From Natronospirales bacterium (GTDB lineage Bacteria; Pseudomonadota; Gammaproteobacteria; Natronospirales; REEB76): a stretch of 33,794 bases of DNA. Location: the NCBI GenBank assembly GCA_021816765.1, contig JAKAXB010000019.1, positions 1-33,794 of the forward strand, given 5' to 3'. Shown piece by piece: positions 21,310 to 29,961 of this stretch. Under the pieces are notes generated by a model. It was not told the DNA's origin. It did no database searches and saw only the letters and a list, made by a program, of their open reading frames with translations. Numbering within the stretch: position 1 is the first letter of the stretch; each line of letters starts with the position of its first letter. The position numbers and the translations under genes were made by a program.

Positions 21310-22770
21310 TCAGTAACGCTCGAGGTCCGGGAAACGCAACTCGCCCCGGTGCACGTGCATGCGGCCATATTCGGCGCAGTGCGCCAGCGTCGGAACCGCT
21401 TTGCCGGGATTGAGCAGCCCGGCGGGATCGAAAGCGCGCTTCACGGCATGAAACTGCTCGAGTTCTGCAGGGGTGAACTGCACGCACATCTGACTGATTT
21501 TCTCGACGCCGACACCGTGTTCACCGGTGATGGTACCGCCGACCGCGATGCACAGCTCCATGATGGCGGCACCGAGCGTCTCGGCGCGCGCCAGTTCGCC
21601 CGGCATGTTGGCGTCGTAGAGAATGAGCGGATGCAGGTTGCCATCGCCCGCATGAAATACATTGGCGACCCGTAAGTCGTGCTCGCGGGAAAGTTCCGCG
21701 ATGCGGGTCAGTACCTCGGCGAGTTTAGAACGCGGAATGGTGCCGTCAATGCAGTAGTAATCGGGTGAGAGGCGTCCGACCGCCGGGAACGCGGCCTTGC
21801 GTCCCTTCCAGAAAAGCTGCCGTTCGGCCTCATCGCGGGCCACGCGCAACTCGCGTGCGCCGGCGTGCTTGAGGATTTCCTGGACGCGCGTCAGCGCGGC
21901 CGCGACCTCCTCTTCATCACCGTCCACCTCACATAGCAGAATGGCCACGGCGTCGCGCGGGTAACCCGCGTGCACAAAATCCTCCGCCGCCTCCACCGCG
22001 AGCCGGTCCATCATTTCGAGTCCGGCGGGAATCACACCGGCGGCGATGATCGCACCCACGGCATTGCCCGCAGTCACCACGGAGTCGAAGGCCGCGAGCA
22101 GCACGCGCGCGCATTGCGGCAGCGGCAGCAGACGCACGGTTGCCTCCACCACCACCGCCAACAATCCCTCGGAGCCCGTGAGCAGTGCCAGCAGATCGTA
22201 GCCCGGGGCATCCGCTGCGCGCCCGCCGAGCGTGAGCCGCTCGCCTTCGATGGTGAGCGCCTCAAGGGCGAGCACGTTGTGCACCGTGAGGCCGTATTTG
22301 AGGCAGTGCACACCGCCCGAGTTCTCGGCCACATTGCCGCCGATGGTGCAGGCGATCTGCGAGGAGGGATCGGGTGCGTAATACAGCCCGTACGGGCGTG
22401 CCGCCTCGCTGATCGCAAGGTTGCGCACGCCGGGCTCGACGCGCGCGATGCGCGCCCGCGGATCGATTTCCAGGATACGGTTGAAACGCGCCAGCGACAG
22501 TACCACGCCCTCGGCGTGCGGCAGTGCGCCGCCTGAAAGCCCAGTACCCGCCCCACGCGCCACCACCGGCACACCGCGTGCGCGACACAGCCGCAGCACG
22601 CTGACAACCTCCTCGACCGTGTGTGGCAATGCCACTGCCAACGGCAGCGCGCGGTAGGCCGTAAGGCCGTCACATTCGTAGGGACGCAATTCTTCCTCGC
22701 GGGTGAGCAGTGCGTCCCCGGGCAGCGCAGCTCGCAGATCGGTAAACAGGGTGGCGCGGGCAGCGCTCAT
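21310..22770 (-). CDS. glcD: Glycolate oxidase catalytic subunit GlcD
   Basis: GlcD oxidises glycolate (and often D-lactate) to glyoxylate using FAD. The 486-residue protein has the FAD-binding block PVVARGAGTGLSGGALPHAEG, the central CTIGGNVAENSGGVHCLKYG, and the FAD-oxidase C-terminal domain with NVFHAGDGNLHPLILYD and GTITGEHGVGVEKISQM. All parts are in the usual order and length. With glcE and glcF directly downstream the call of glycolate rather than D-lactate dehydrogenase is strong. tauE lies 9 bases upstream. Confidence 0.97.
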   Translation of the reverse strand: MSAARATLFTDLRAALPGDALLTREEELRPYECDGLTAYRALPLAVALPHTVEEVVSVLRLCRARGVPVVARGAGTGLSGGALPHAEGVVLSLARFNRILEIDPRARIARVEPGVRNLAISEAARPYGLYYAPDPSSQIACTIGGNVAENSGGVHCLKYGLTVHNVLALEALTIEGERLTLGGRAADAPGYDLLALLTGSEGLLAVVVEATVRLLPLPQCARVLLAAFDSVVTAGNAVGAIIAAGVIPAGLEMMDRLAVEAAEDFVHAGYPRDAVAILLCEVDGDEEEVAAALTRVQEILKHAGARELRVARDEAERQLFWKGRKAAFPAVGRLSPDYYCIDGTIPRSKLAEVLTRIAELSREHDLRVANVFHAGDGNLHPLILYDANMPGELARAETLGAAIMELCIAVGGTITGEHGVGVEKISQMCVQFTPAELEQFHAVKRAFDPAGLLNPGKAVPTLAHCAEYGRMHVHRGELRFPDLERY

Positions 22771-22779
22771 GGAACCGCC

Positions 22780-23544
22780 TCAGCCACCCGCAAGACCGGG
22801 CCAGAGGAGTTTCGCCGACATCAGCAGGATGGCGATTGCCAACACCACCTTCACCCAGCGCTCACCGCCGCGCAGATGCAAGCGGGTGGCAAGCAACGCC
22901 CCCGCCATGCCGCCCGCGCCGAGTGCAAGGCCATCACCCCAGGCCACCTTGCCCAGGGCGACAAATATCGCAAGTGCCGGCAGCGTGTACAGGAATACGA
23001 TGAACACCTTGTACACATTTACGCGCACCAGATCGAGTTTCAGGATGCCGCGCAGCGCCGCCATGAACAGGAAGCCGACGCCCACCTGGATAAAGCCCCC
23101 GTACAGACCGGTCGCGAGCATCGCGGGATAGATCAGCCAGCGCCGCTGTGCGGAGGGGGCACCGGTCCCGAGGCGGCGCGCGGGCAGAAACAGCGTCACC
23201 GTGCTCAGCACCAGCACCCCGATGAGCACGTACCTGAAAAGTGTGTCGCTGATGCGTGCACCGAACCAGGCGCCCAGGATCGCGCCCGGCAGGGTCAGCA
23301 GCGCGAGCTTGAGGCTTTCACCGAGTTCCGCGCCGTGCCAGCGGCTGAAGCCGCCGGTGGCGGCGAGGTTCTGCAGAGCGATGGACACACGGTTGGTGCC
23401 GTTGGCGACTGTCGGATCAAGACCGACGAATATGAGGGCCGGCAGAGTGAGCATCGAACCACCGCCGGCAAACACATTGAGCACCGCGGCGAGGGCACCC
23501 AAGACGAAAAGCAGCGTGAGCACGGGAAGTGAGACGGGATGCAC
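22780..23544 (-). CDS. TauE/SafE family membrane permease
   Basis: A 254-residue protein with about eight membrane helices. It has the family pattern LNVFAGGGSMLTLPALIFVG near the N-terminus and a second repeat with LYGGFIQVGVGFLFMAALR. TauE/SafE proteins are proposed exporters or importers of small organic or sulfur anions such as sulfite, sulfoacetate or taurine products. Here it is the first gene of the glycolate oxidase operon, 9 bases before glcD, so it may move a two-carbon acid. That substrate is inference. The start at 23544 faces the divergent aceB gene. Confidence 0.9.
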   Translation of the reverse strand: MHPVSLPVLTLLFVLGALAAVLNVFAGGGSMLTLPALIFVGLDPTVANGTNRVSIALQNLAATGGFSRWHGAELGESLKLALLTLPGAILGAWFGARISDTLFRYVLIGVLVLSTVTLFLPARRLGTGAPSAQRRWLIYPAMLATGLYGGFIQVGVGFLFMAALRGILKLDLVRVNVYKVFIVFLYTLPALAIFVALGKVAWGDGLALGAGGMAGALLATRLHLRGGERWVKVVLAIAILLMSAKLLWPGLAGG

Positions 23545-23660
23545 GTTTTCGTTTCCTCAAAACCGCCGGCACCATGGGCTTATACTTATACCACTGTGCA
23601 GAGGAGCGCGGTCGCCGTGTCCTGTATTCCACCGCGCGTGTACGCGAGGAGGTTCCACCC
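23545..23660. promoter_or_regulatory. Divergent control region between tauE-glcDEF and aceB
   Basis: This 116-base gap must hold promoters for both arms of the glycolate module. A TATACT at 23581-23586 is a possible plus-strand -10, and TATAAG reads twice on the minus strand over 23579-23590. No good -35 is seen for either, so an activator may be needed. A strong ribosome site AGGAGG (23647-23652) precedes aceB by 8 bases. No glcC-like regulator gene is in the window. Confidence 0.4.
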
Positions 23661-25271
23661 ATGGCCATACCATCCACCCGTCCCGCAGACGGTCCAATCC
23701 CCATCCGTCTGACTGGCGAGCTTGAGGCCGCCGAGCGCGGCATATTCACCCCTGAAGCCCTGGCCTTTATTGCCGAGCTTGACGCCCGCTTTGAGCCGCG
23801 GCGCGCAGCGCTGCTGACCGCGCGTGCGGAGCGTCAACAACGGTTTGATGGCGGCGAAAAACCGGAATTTCTCGCAGAAACGCGCGCCCTGCGTGCGGGC
23901 GACTGGAAAGTCGCGCCCATTCCCGGGGAAGTAACCGACCGGCGGGTCGAGATCACCGGGCCGGTGGACCGCAAAATGATTATCAATGCCCTCAACTCCG
24001 GGGCGCGGGTATTCATGTCGGATTTCGAGGATTCCCTCGCTCCCACCTGGAGGAACGTCGCCGCCGGCCAGGCAAACCTGTATGACACGGTGCGGCGCAC
24101 GATCGCTTTCCGCAGTCCCGAGGGCAAGGATTACCATCTTAATCCTGAGACCGCAGTACTCATGGTGCGCCCGCGCGGGCTGCATCTCATCGAGAAGCAC
24201 GTGCTTGCCGGAGAGCGGCCGGTGGCCGGGGCATTGCTCGATTTCGGGTTGTATGTGTTTCACAATGCCCGTGAATTGCTGGCGCGCGGTTCGCGGTCCT
24301 ACTTTTACCTGCCGAAACTCGAAAGCCACCACGAGGCCGAATGGTGGCGCGATGTATTTGTTCATGCCGAGGACAAGCTCGGGCTCGCGCGCGGCACGTT
24401 TCGCGCCACGGTGCTCATCGAGACCCTGCCCGCGGCATTCGAGATGGACGAGATCCTTTATGCCCTGCGCGAGCATATTCTCGGGCTCAATTGCGGGCGC
24501 TGGGATTACATTTTCAGCTTCATCAAGAAATTCCGCTGCGATTTCAGGGCGGTGCTGCCCGATCGTGCCCAGGTGACCATGACCACGCATTTCCTGAGAA
24601 GCTATTCGCGTCTGCTCATTGCCACCTGCCACCGGCGCGGGGCGTTCGCCATGGGCGGGATGGCGGCGCAGATTCCCATCAAGAGCGATGCCAGGGCCAA
24701 TGAGGAAGCGCTCGCCAAGGTGCGCGCTGACAAGGAGCGCGAGGCCGGTGACGGTCATGACGGTACCTGGGTCGCGCACCCGGGGCTGGTGCCGCTGGCG
24801 CGCGAGGTTTTCGACCGGCTCATGCCGGGACCGAACCAGCTTGCCAAACTTGGTGAAGGGCTCGCCTTGAATGCGCGCGACCTGCTGGAAGTGCCGCAGG
24901 GGCAGATTACCGAGCATGGGTTGCGCATCAACGTGCGCGTGGCGTTGCATTACCTTTCGACCTGGCTCGGCGGTAACGGCTGTGTACCGATCGATAATCT
25001 GATGGAGGATGCGGCCACCGCCGAGATTTCCCGCGCCCAGCTCTGGCAATGGCGCACCCACGGCGTGCGGCTCGAGGACGGCCGCCGCGTGGACGCGGCA
25101 CTCATCGAGCGCACGCTCGGACAAGAACTCGCTGCATTCCGCGCACGCTTTGCCGTCGAGCCGGAGGTCTCGGAACAGGCCGGGCAAGCCGCCGACATCC
25201 TGCGATCGCTGGCGCTCGACGGAGAATTTACTGAGTTTCTGACGCTGCCGGCCTACACTCGCCTCGCCTAA
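23661..25271 (+). CDS. aceB: Malate synthase A
   Basis: Malate synthase condenses glyoxylate with acetyl-CoA to malate. The 536-residue protein has the family signature LNCGRWDYIFSFIKKF, the FMSDFEDSLAPTW block, MGGMAAQIPIKSDARANEEA, and DGTWVAHPGLVPLA. Its length is that of the A isoform (about 530), not of the larger malate synthase G normally found in glc operons. The ATG at 23661 has an AGGAGG site 8 bases upstream; a longer reading from 23529 overlaps tauE and is unlikely. No isocitrate lyase gene is in the window, so glyoxylate here probably comes from GlcDEF. It leads into lctP and qorA. Confidence 0.97.
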   Translation: MAIPSTRPADGPIPIRLTGELEAAERGIFTPEALAFIAELDARFEPRRAALLTARAERQQRFDGGEKPEFLAETRALRAGDWKVAPIPGEVTDRRVEITGPVDRKMIINALNSGARVFMSDFEDSLAPTWRNVAAGQANLYDTVRRTIAFRSPEGKDYHLNPETAVLMVRPRGLHLIEKHVLAGERPVAGALLDFGLYVFHNARELLARGSRSYFYLPKLESHHEAEWWRDVFVHAEDKLGLARGTFRATVLIETLPAAFEMDEILYALREHILGLNCGRWDYIFSFIKKFRCDFRAVLPDRAQVTMTTHFLRSYSRLLIATCHRRGAFAMGGMAAQIPIKSDARANEEALAKVRADKEREAGDGHDGTWVAHPGLVPLAREVFDRLMPGPNQLAKLGEGLALNARDLLEVPQGQITEHGLRINVRVALHYLSTWLGGNGCVPIDNLMEDAATAEISRAQLWQWRTHGVRLEDGRRVDAALIERTLGQELAAFRARFAVEPEVSEQAGQAADILRSLALDGEFTEFLTLPAYTRLA

Positions 25272-25393
25272 CCCATCGGCGTTTTCCGGCAAGTGATATG
25301 GTCTGCGAGTCAGGCCGGCCGGGGGGAGTCTTGACGGCAGGATGCCCGGGGAGTAGTACAAGCCGCCAGATTTGTCACATGGGAGGGGGTAAC

Positions 25394-27001
25394 ATGTTCA
25401 CGCAAGTCCTGAGTCCCGCCGGTCCGCTTTGGCTTACCTTCGTCGTCGCCGTCATCCCGCTCGCGGTTCTCCTGCTGCTCCTGCCGATACTGCGCCGTTC
25501 CGCATGGGTGGCGGCGATCATCGGCTCCATCGTCACCTTCGTGATTGCGCTCTGGGTGTGGCACATGCCCTTCGCCGAAGGCATCCATTCCTACCTGTAC
25601 GGAGCCCTGACCGGGGCCTGGGCGATTGACTGGATTACCTTCTGGGGCGTGATGATCTTCAACACGCTGGTCCTCACCGGCATGTTCGAGCGTTTCCGCG
25701 TCTGGCTGGTAAGCGTGGGCACCGCCGACGTGCGGATCCAAACACTGTTGTTTGCCTGGGCATTCGGCGCCCTGCTCGAGGGGCTGGTCGGCTTCGGCTA
25801 TCCGTGGGCGTTTGTGGCGCCGATCCTGATCGCGCTCGGCATTCCGGAGCTCGATTCGCTGCGTGTGTCCGCCATTGCCAACAACGCGCCGGTTTCCTAT
25901 GGCGCTCTCGGCACGCCGATTATCGCGCTTGCCGCGGTCACCGGTCTGCCGCTACTGGCTCTCAGCGCCTCGGTCGGCAAGGTGGTGGCGTTGCTGGCGT
26001 TTCTGCCGCCTTGGATACTCATCTATCTCGTGGCCGGCAAGCGCGGACTGCGTGACGGCTGGCCGCTCGCGATCGTTGCCTCCCTCGGCTACATCGCCGG
26101 GCAGTTGCCGGTGGCGGTATTCGTCGGCCCCTATCTTCCCGATGTGGCCGGCGCCATCGTGGCCTTCATCGTCATCCTGCTGTTCACGCGCGTGTGGCGG
26201 CCGGCAAGCATACTCGGCTACGGCGGCACCCCGCTCAGCGAGGCACAGGTGGCCGTGCACGGGGGTCACAAGGTCACGGGTGGCGAGCTGCTCAAGATCT
26301 GGCTGCCGTTCCTCATCCTGATCGTGGTGGTGGTGGCCGGCACCGGCCCCTGGTCGCACCTGCCCGCATTCAAGCTGTTCGCGGCGCACGTGGACGCGGT
26401 TTCGGCGGTGACCGGCAAGACCATGAGCTCGGCATTCCTGTTCACGCCGTTCAGCGGCGGCACCTGGATTCTGATCTCCTGGATACTGATTACCTTCGTG
26501 GTGGGTCTCAAGCCCGCGCAGTACGCCGAGGTGTTCAAACGCACCTTCCACCAGATGTGGGGCGCGCTATTGGTGGGGTTTTTCATTTTCGGTCTGGCCT
26601 TCGTATACAACTACTCGGGCATGGCGGGGTCGCTTGCCTACAGCCTGTCGCGCATCGGGCCGTGGTACATCCTGCTGGCTCCGGTGGTGGGACTGATCGG
26701 CGTGGCGCTATCGGGCAGCAATACCTCCACCAACGCCATGTTCGGCACCATCCAGCTCATGGCCGGGAAACTGCTTAATTTTCCGATCCTGCTGCTGCCA
26801 AGCCTGAACTCGGTGGGCGCCGAAGTGGGCAAGCCGATCGCGCCGCAGACGGCGAGTGTGGGCGTGTCCACCACCAGCTATGTGCGCAAAGAGGGTACGG
26901 TGATCCGCTACAATTTCGGCTGGGCGCTGGTGATCCTCGGCTGGCTGATCATCGTGGGACTGTTCTATTACTTCATCGCCCCCGGGGCAATGATGCTCTG
27001 A
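25394..27001 (+). CDS. L-lactate/glycolate permease (LctP family)
   Basis: A 535-residue transporter of the lactate permease family, with about 12-14 membrane helices. Typical blocks are [54 protein letters not shown] and the C-terminal [22 protein letters not shown]. The family includes both LldP (lactate) and GlcA (glycolate) in E. coli, which carry both substrates. Next to glcDEF and malate synthase, a glycolate role like GlcA is likely. The ATG at 25394 follows a G-rich ribosome site (GGGAGGGGG); an in-frame ATG at 25379 and more upstream codons are less likely. Confidence 0.93.
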   Translation: MFTQVLSPAGPLWLTFVVAVIPLAVLLLLLPILRRSAWVAAIIGSIVTFVIALWVWHMPFAEGIHSYLYGALTGAWAIDWITFWGVMIFNTLVLTGMFERFRVWLVSVGTADVRIQTLLFAWAFGALLEGLVGFGYPWAFVAPILIALGIPELDSLRVSAIANNAPVSYGALGTPIIALAAVTGLPLLALSASVGKVVALLAFLPPWILIYLVAGKRGLRDGWPLAIVASLGYIAGQLPVAVFVGPYLPDVAGAIVAFIVILLFTRVWRPASILGYGGTPLSEAQVAVHGGHKVTGGELLKIWLPFLILIVVVVAGTGPWSHLPAFKLFAAHVDAVSAVTGKTMSSAFLFTPFSGGTWILISWILITFVVGLKPAQYAEVFKRTFHQMWGALLVGFFIFGLAFVYNYSGMAGSLAYSLSRIGPWYILLAPVVGLIGVALSGSNTSTNAMFGTIQLMAGKLLNFPILLLPSLNSVGAEVGKPIAPQTASVGVSTTSYVRKEGTVIRYNFGWALVILGWLIIVGLFYYFIAPGAMML

Positions 27002-27008
27002 GCGCACC

Positions 27009-27989
27009 ATGCGTGCGATTCTGGTGGAGAAGACCGGCGGGCCGGAGGTGCTCCGGCCCGCTACGCGCCCGCGGCCCGAACCCGGCGCCGGCGAGGTGCG
27101 GATGAAGGTCGGAGCCGCTGGCGTCAATTTCATAGACATCTATCAGCGCCAGGGGCTGTATCCCATGTCCCTGCCGTTCGTGCCCGGTAACGAGGGCGCC
27201 GGCACGGTGGAGGCGCTCGGCGCAGGGGTCGGCGATTTCATCGTGGGTGACCGGGTAGCCTGGTGCGGGGCACTGGGCGCTTACGCCGAAATGGCCTGTG
27301 TGCCCGCCCGGCAGCTGGTGAAGCTTCCGGCAGGGCTGGATGTGCGTGCCGGGGCGGCGCTCATGCTCCAGGGTATGACCGCCCACTACCTCGCGCATAG
27401 CAGTTACCCGCTCAAGCGCGGCGAGACCTGTCTGGTGCATGCGGCGGCCGGCGGTGTGGGGCTGCTGCTTGTACAAGTGGCCAGACGCCTTGGCGCACGT
27501 ATCATCGCCACGGTTTCCACCGACGAGAAAGCCGCGCTGGCGCGTACGGCGGGCGCCGAGGAGGTGATTTTCTACGAGCGGCAGGATTTTGCCGCCGAGG
27601 TGCGCAGCCTTACGGACGGTGCGGGAGTGGCAGTGGTATATGACTCGGTGGGGCGTAGCACCTTCGACAAGAGCCTGGACTGCCTCGCCCCGCGCGGTTA
27701 TCTGGTGCTCTTCGGCCAGTCCTCGGGACCCGTGCCGCCTTTCGATCTGCAGGTGCTTAACCGCAAAGGCAGTCTGTTCGTGACCCGCCCCACCCTGGCG
27801 CACTACACCCGCACGCATGAGGAACTGCAGTGGCGCGCCGGCGACATCCTCGGCTGGGCGGCGGATGGGAGCCTGAAATTGCGCATTGACAGTGAGTTTC
27901 CCTTGAGCGAAGCCGCCGCCGCCCAGACCCGGCTGGCCTCGCGCCAAAGCGCCGGCAAGATTCTGCTGCGGCCCCAAATCGCCGCTTGA
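27009..27989 (+). CDS. NADPH:quinone oxidoreductase, zinc-independent MDR family
   Basis: A 326-residue medium-chain dehydrogenase/reductase of the quinone oxidoreductase (QorA-like) branch. It has the N-terminal GroES-like fold with [28 protein letters not shown], the Rossmann motif [20 protein letters not shown], and [14 protein letters not shown]. Zinc-binding cysteines of alcohol dehydrogenases are absent. It lies 7 bases after the permease gene and is probably co-transcribed. Its link with glycolate use is unclear; crotonyl-type or quinone substrates are both possible. Confidence 0.93.
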   Translation: MRAILVEKTGGPEVLRPATRPRPEPGAGEVRMKVGAAGVNFIDIYQRQGLYPMSLPFVPGNEGAGTVEALGAGVGDFIVGDRVAWCGALGAYAEMACVPARQLVKLPAGLDVRAGAALMLQGMTAHYLAHSSYPLKRGETCLVHAAAGGVGLLLVQVARRLGARIIATVSTDEKAALARTAGAEEVIFYERQDFAAEVRSLTDGAGVAVVYDSVGRSTFDKSLDCLAPRGYLVLFGQSSGPVPPFDLQVLNRKGSLFVTRPTLAHYTRTHEELQWRAGDILGWAADGSLKLRIDSEFPLSEAAAAQTRLASRQSAGKILLRPQIAA

Positions 27990-28300
27990 TGCAGCAGGCG
28001 ACCGCGGCCCCGGACGAGCTGTCTGTGAAGACGGCTCTCACAAGTAGGGGAGCGCCAGCACTCGCTTCGGCAAACTGTGGAGGCACTCTTCCCCGCCTCC
28101 GAAAATGCGAAACCCACTGACTTGGTGCTCAAACTGAACTGCCGAGCCCTTGTTCACAGCGGTGCTGGTCCCTGACCTGTTCCCTTGCCAAAATTTAATG
28201 ACCCGTAGTTCAGACAAACGTCACCAGCTTCGGAGCCATGGGTTTTTGGCTCGGCAAAAGACACTTGCCTACCTCCGACATTCTGGCTAGGCTGGACCGC
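27990..28300. other. Gene-free stretch with small inverted repeats
   Basis: A 311-base gap between the oxidoreductase and the DUF4124 gene. I see no convincing gene on either strand. Two inverted repeats stand out: GGAGGC/GCCTCC at 28079-28084 and 28095-28100, and GAGCCA/TGGCTC at 28233-28238 and 28247-28252. Neither has a T-run. The promoter of the DUF4124 gene must be here, but no clear hexamers are visible. Confidence 0.6.
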
Positions 28301-28837
28301 ATGTATCGAATCGTGTGCATTATTCTGCTGGCTTTTGTCGTGGGTGCAGGTACTACCCGGGCGGACAGCATTTACAAATGGGTGGATGCCCAGGGCAATG
28401 TGCACTATTCCGATCATCCGCGCCCAGGTTCCCAGAAGGTGCAGTTGCCCAGGACACAGACGTACACTCCCCCCTCCTCGGCGGCTGATGTACCTGCCGC
28501 GTCATTCCCGGCTTCCGCCTCCGCGCCCACAGCAGCCTATACCCAGTTTTCCATTACCTCACCCGCCAGTCAGGCGAATCTGTGGTATGTGCACCAGGTG
28601 ACGGTGTCAGTCAGCGTGTCTCCGTCACTGCAGTCCGGAGATACCATTACCTACCATCTGGACGGTCAGACCATCGGACCCACTACCAATACGTCCGCGA
28701 CCTTCAAACATATTTATCGCGGCACGCATACTGCCTCCGCCACACTCCATGCCGCCAACGGTGCCAGCCTGTCTGCCGGTCCGGTCACCTTTTATGTCCA
28801 CCAGAAGACGATCTTAGGTCCCAAGTCGCACCATTAA
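28301..28837 (+). CDS. DUF4124-domain exported protein with Ig-like C-terminus
   Basis: A 178-residue exported protein of unknown function. A signal peptide (IVCIILLAFVVGAGTTRA) leads into the DUF4124 core SIYKWVDAQGNVHYSDHPRP. A Pro/Ser/Ala linker at about residues 48-75 follows, and then a beta-rich, Ig-like C-terminal part with GDTITYHLDGQTIGPTTNTSA and GTHTASATLHAANG. The ATG at 28301 fits the signal peptide; a longer reading from 28238 adds an unlikely N-terminus. DUF4124 proteins are often found next to glnA and ntrB in gammaproteobacteria, as here. Only 26 bases separate it from ntrB. It shares only the DUF4124 core with the protein at the left end of the window. Confidence 0.85.
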   Translation: MYRIVCIILLAFVVGAGTTRADSIYKWVDAQGNVHYSDHPRPGSQKVQLPRTQTYTPPSSAADVPAASFPASASAPTAAYTQFSITSPASQANLWYVHQVTVSVSVSPSLQSGDTITYHLDGQTIGPTTNTSATFKHIYRGTHTASATLHAANGASLSAGPVTFYVHQKTILGPKSHH

Positions 28838-28862
28838 AGTGCATTTGCACTACAATAGTGCA
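28838..28862. promoter_or_regulatory. Composite NtrC-type site at the ntrB start
   Basis: Two dyads share a half-site: AGTGCATTTGCACT (28838-28851) and TGCACT-N5-AGTGCA (28846-28862). The second matches the NtrC dyad well. The element fills nearly the whole gap between the DUF4124 stop (28837) and the ntrB ATG (28864). Its reverse complement matches the glnA upstream element (16781-16805) at 20 of 25 positions. A TACAAT at 28851-28856 is a possible -10 box, which would place it under the NtrC site and fit autorepression. NtrC binding is inferred from the motif. Confidence 0.75.
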
Positions 28863-28863
28863 A

Positions 28864-29961
28864 ATGATGAATACTGCCGAACCCACCTTCTCCGACCTTC
28901 TGCTGGAAAACCAGACCACGGGTATTCTCTGGCTGGATGGGGCACTGCGTCTGCGCTACCTGAACCCCGCGGCCGAAACCCTGCTGGATCTGGATGGGCA
29001 GAGCACTACGGGTAAAGCCTTGACGGACTTTTTTGCGCAAGACGGCGAATTCACCTTGATCTTGAAACGCGCCATGGCCACCCGGGAAACCGTGACGCGG
29101 CGGGAGCTGGAACTGACTCTGGGCAGGCCAGAGACCCGGCACCCGGTGACGACCGCGGATTGCACAGTGACGCCCGTGGTGGAAAGGCGGGGGGTGCTGG
29201 GGTTCCTGGTGGAGCTGGTGCCGCTGGATCGTTACCTGCGCATCAGCCGCGAACAGGCACTCACCGCCCAGAGTGACGCCAACCGTACTCTGGCCCGCAA
29301 CCTCGCCCATGAAATCAAGAACCCGCTGGGCGGCGTGCGCGGTGCGGCCCAACTTCTGGCACGGCGGCTGCAGGATGCGAAGCTCATCGAGTACACGCGC
29401 ATCATTGTGATGGAGGCGGATCGCCTTGCCGCACTCGTGGATACCCTGCTCGGTCCACCGCAGGCGCCGCGGCGTGTCGAGGTAAATCTTCACGAACTGG
29501 TGGAACACGTGGTGCATCTCACGGAAACACCGGTGACGCCGACGCTCAAGATCATCCGCGACTACGATCCCAGTTTGCCGGACCTGCAACTGGATCGCGA
29601 CCAGATCATCCAGGCCATGCTCAATCTCGCCAAGAATGCGCGTGAGGCGGTGGCTGAACACGGTTGCATCACCTTCCGCACGCGCGTGTTGCGCCAATTC
29701 ACGCTCAACGGAACGCGTCACCGACTGGTGGCCTGTGTGGATATCGTGGATAACGGCCCCGGCATTGCAGCGGAAGCGCTGTCGCGTCTGTTTTCACCGC
29801 TGGTCAGCAGCAAGCCCCACGGTGCAGGATTGGGGCTCAGCATCGCCCAGGAACTCGTCAGCCGCCACGGCGGGCTTATCGAATGTACGAGCACAGCAGG
29901 CAACACGGTGTTTTCGATTTTACTGCCAATGAGAAATCAATATGAGCAGCAAACAACATAG
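28864..29961 (+). CDS. glnL: Nitrogen regulation sensor histidine kinase NtrB
   Basis: NtrB phosphorylates or dephosphorylates NtrC in response to PII and nitrogen status. The 365-residue cytoplasmic protein has a PAS domain at about residues 10-120, the H-box NLAHEIKNPLGG with His149, the N-box NLAKNAREAV, the G-boxes DNGPGI and GAGLGLSIAQELV, and the end HGGLIECTS. The ATG at 28864 (or 28867) matches the family start; an earlier in-frame start at 28582 overlaps the DUF4124 gene and its extra residues have no homology. No ribosome site is visible because the NtrC element ends 1 base before the ATG. Its end overlaps ntrC by 20 bases. Confidence 0.96.
   Translation: MMNTAEPTFSDLLLENQTTGILWLDGALRLRYLNPAAETLLDLDGQSTTGKALTDFFAQDGEFTLILKRAMATRETVTRRELELTLGRPETRHPVTTADCTVTPVVERRGVLGFLVELVPLDRYLRISREQALTAQSDANRTLARNLAHEIKNPLGGVRGAAQLLARRLQDAKLIEYTRIIVMEADRLAALVDTLLGPPQAPRRVEVNLHELVEHVVHLTETPVTPTLKIIRDYDPSLPDLQLDRDQIIQAMLNLAKNAREAVAEHGCITFRTRVLRQFTLNGTRHRLVACVDIVDNGPGIAAEALSRLFSPLVSSKPHGAGLGLSIAQELVSRHGGLIECTSTAGNTVFSILLPMRNQYEQQTT

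Noticed and set aside
22621..23532. Plus-strand reading frame of 303 codons opposite tauE
   Set aside because: Highly polar composition typical of the complement of a membrane protein; no start signal or homology.
23586..25361. Long minus-strand reading frame of 591 codons opposite malate synthase
   Set aside because: It is antisense to a clear aceB gene, matches no family I recognise and is of the low-complexity Gly/Arg/His-rich kind expected from G+C-rich complements.
27757..28132. Minus-strand small genes near the end of the oxidoreductase
   Set aside because: Two overlapping frames with no homology, mostly antisense to the clear MDR gene.
28233..28252. Hairpin GAGCCA/TGGCTC as terminator of the permease-oxidoreductase unit
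   Set aside because: The stem has only six pairs and is not followed by a T-run; it lies about 245 bases past the stop.
28582..28863. N-terminal extension of NtrB
   Set aside because: In frame but overlaps the DUF4124 gene in a different frame; the extra residues are Arg/Cys-rich and unlike any NtrB.
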